Assembly (NCBI GenBank): GCA_965221485.1
Contig: OZ244893.1
Coordinates: 3,782,001 to 3,846,000, forward strand
Source of the DNA: JAJEBT01 sp965221485
Lineage (GTDB): Bacteria; Pseudomonadota; Alphaproteobacteria; MPNO01; UBA830
Reading direction: 5' to 3'
Length of the DNA stretch: 64,000 nucleotides
Shown here: positions 62,591 through 64,000 of the stretch, piece after piece
Position numbering within the stretch: position 1 is the stretch's first letter
Layout of the letters: every line of letters begins with the position of its first letter
Notes under the pieces: generated by a model
What the model saw: the letters and a program-made list of their open reading frames with translations, nothing else
Told to the model about the DNA's origin: nothing
The model's database searches: none
Made by a program: the position numbers and the translations under genes

Positions 62591-63457
62591 TCAATGCAGA
62601 CCAGCGATATCGGACAGCGTGGTCCCCGTTTCCCGCTGGTACTGGAGGTTTTCCTCGACGAGTTGGCGGTAATCGTCAGACCACTGGATTTCCGCGGAAA
62701 ATTCGGGCCGTTCGAGAAGCGACTGATACCAGACGGCGACCCGCGCGTGGAGTTTATCCAACGGATACTGGCAGCGCACCATCTTCATTACGTAAATGAA
62801 CCAGGCTATGTCGAGAATGGTCAGATCCTCTCCCAACAGCCAGGGCGCCTGCGCCAGCTGCTCGTCGATCTGGTCCAGGGCGGCTCTGAGCCTTGACACC
62901 GAACCCCGGACGGCATCATCGGTCAAACCCTTGTCGACAACCGTCTGCCAGAACTCTACCTGACGTGACTTTTCGATATCGGTCGTGCCGCGAACCGTAC
63001 CGCTTCCCCCGTTACGAAACTTCCGGATTTGCTCCTTGCTCCGGGGCGTCCGCCCTCGCGGCTGGGTAAACCGAAAATTCAGTGTACGGATGTCGAGATG
63101 GAGGTCATCTTCGTGTTTCAGAAGTTCCGTAATCCGGTCTTCATGCGCTTCAGGAATGAGCCGGTTTTCCGGGAATTTCCTGTCCAGAAGCGAAATGATG
63201 TCATTGCTCTCGATGTGCACTTCACCGTCAAGGACCAACGCCGGAACCAGCCCCCGAGGATTTATGCCAAGATACCAGTCATCCCACTGTTCATTCTTTC
63301 GCAAATCGATGTGATGGGATTCCCAGGCAATGCCCTTGAGATTGCAAAAGATGCGCGTTTTCTGGGAACAGGAAGAGTCCCGGAAGTGGAACAGATGAAG
63401 CCCCTTCCAGTCGAGGACTTCCCTGGTGCGAATATCTTCGTCAAGAAGTTGAACCAT
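62591..63457 (-). CDS. Glutathione S-transferase family protein
   Basis: The 288-residue protein has an N-terminal thioredoxin-like domain with SSCSQKTRIFCNLKGIAWE near residue 28 (catalytic Ser/Cys) and PRGLVPALVLDGEVHIESNDI near 68 (glutathione-binding cis-Pro and Ser). The C-terminal all-alpha domain includes EQLAQAPWLLGEDLTILDIAWFIYV near 200-225. It is longer than average, with an insertion around residues 115-160. GGGAGA precedes the ATG. Reaction and substrate are unknown; glutathione synthesis is encoded in the same window. Confidence 0.88.
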   Translation of the reverse strand: MVQLLDEDIRTREVLDWKGLHLFHFRDSSCSQKTRIFCNLKGIAWESHHIDLRKNEQWDDWYLGINPRGLVPALVLDGEVHIESNDIISLLDRKFPENRLIPEAHEDRITELLKHEDDLHLDIRTLNFRFTQPRGRTPRSKEQIRKFRNGGSGTVRGTTDIEKSRQVEFWQTVVDKGLTDDAVRGSVSRLRAALDQIDEQLAQAPWLLGEDLTILDIAWFIYVMKMVRCQYPLDKLHARVAVWYQSLLERPEFSAEIQWSDDYRQLVEENLQYQRETGTTLSDIAGLH

Positions 63458-64000
63458 GAGCAGTCTCCCTATGGTTGTCCGAAGTGACGGTGTCTGACCG
63501 GGGTCTCAGATCGCAAGATGGAGCCATGAGTTTCCCTGCTCAGTGTCGACGATAAGCGATCCCGTGCCAAGACAGGGATTGCAATGGTTGAGGAACGCAT
63601 GGGTCGTCCGGCCGCGGTGCAATTTCGAAAATTTGTTGCCAAGTCGCAAATCGACGGGTCCGGCCCCAGGAATTGCGCTGTTCCGAAACCCTGGCCGCAC
63701 CCCACGTGCTGCGGTGAGCACAGGCAAAAACAGTCTCTCACCGCAGGATTCGTTTGATATCCGTGGTTCTCTGGCGGGATCCTGACAGACCCGGGACATT
63801 TGCCCCAAACCGCCCCACGCTGATTACAGGAAAGTGAGTGCCCTTGTGCAGCCAATGGACGTACTGACAGACAACCGCAGTGATTTGGCGTCATCTGAAA
63901 TGATTTCAGGCCGTCTGGCTGCGTATTCTCCCGAGGGCCCAGGCGGGGACTTCGGTCAGTACGCCTCTGGAACCAGCCGGGCATCCCTGATAGACAGGCT
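63458..64000. other. Upstream region of the GST gene to the window end
   Basis: These 543 bases contain no supported gene. A long perfect inverted repeat lies at 63709-63746, listed separately. The right edge may cut into the promoter or body of a gene beyond the window. Confidence 0.5.
63709..63746. repeat. Perfect 10-bp inverted repeat with 18-base spacer
   Basis: CTGCGGTGAG at 63709-63718 is the exact reverse complement of CTCACCGCAG at 63737-63746. The spacer on the minus strand is AGACTGTTTTTGCCTGTG. It could fold into a hairpin or serve as an operator. It stands alone, about 250 bases upstream of the GST start. Confidence 0.85.

Overview
The window reads as a chromosomal stretch of a free-living alphaproteobacterium, most like the Rhodospirillales. 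The evidence is a C4-pathway 5-aminolevulinate synthase (hemA), a phasin, two RpoH-type sigma factors, hisZ next to purA, the order lgt - midA-like - pgeF - prs - rplY - pth - ychF, and gshA/rsmE close to ubiA. This placement is an inference from gene content and order. No phage, plasmid, IS element, CRISPR array or rRNA operon was seen. One tRNA, tRNA-Glu(CTC), is present.

Layout. 0-3.5 kb: end of the histidine operon (hisA-hisF-hisE) running into a HIT hydrolase, then bacterioferritin and its ferredoxin partner, convergent, each behind a Fur-box-like palindrome. 3.6-17.4 kb: an accessory block with a NitT/TauT-type ABC transporter, a tripartite tricarboxylate transporter (tctCBA) whose last gene shares a base with a sulfatase gene, a second sulfatase, tRNA-Glu and an amidohydrolase. 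Both sulfatases keep the CxPxR maturation motif and lack signal peptides, so the likely scheme is uptake of a sulfated organic compound and cleavage in the cytoplasm. 17.4-31.9 kb: rluD-rpoH, the minus-strand run serC-serA-hisZ-purA, an OmpR/EnvZ-like two-component pair, csaA, a phasin gene with an unusually clear operator array, a TetR-type regulator and a second, divergent RpoH-like sigma factor. 32-42 kb: proC, ybjN-like, ubiK, then the plus-strand housekeeping run from lgt to ychF, and tldD. 42-53 kb: gshA, rsmE, a D-2-hydroxyacid dehydrogenase, ubiA, an unassigned cupin-like protein, mobA-fdhD, moaA and hemA. 53-64 kb: a short-chain dehydrogenase, a universal stress protein, pdxH, a decayed PIN-domain gene, a luciferase-like oxidoreductase, a glycine-zipper lipoprotein, fabI-aroC, hdaH-xseB and a glutathione S-transferase.

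The parts most worth a second look are the TTT transporter/sulfatase coupling, the three evenly phased TGCACTGCA boxes over the phasin promoter, the RpoH paralogue with a degraded RpoH box, a small lipoprotein gene before prs that appears broken by a TG-dinucleotide slip, and a 29-codon leader frame whose stop overlaps the GTG start of a dehydrogenase. All functional calls are by motif and family recognition from the translated sequence; no database search was run.
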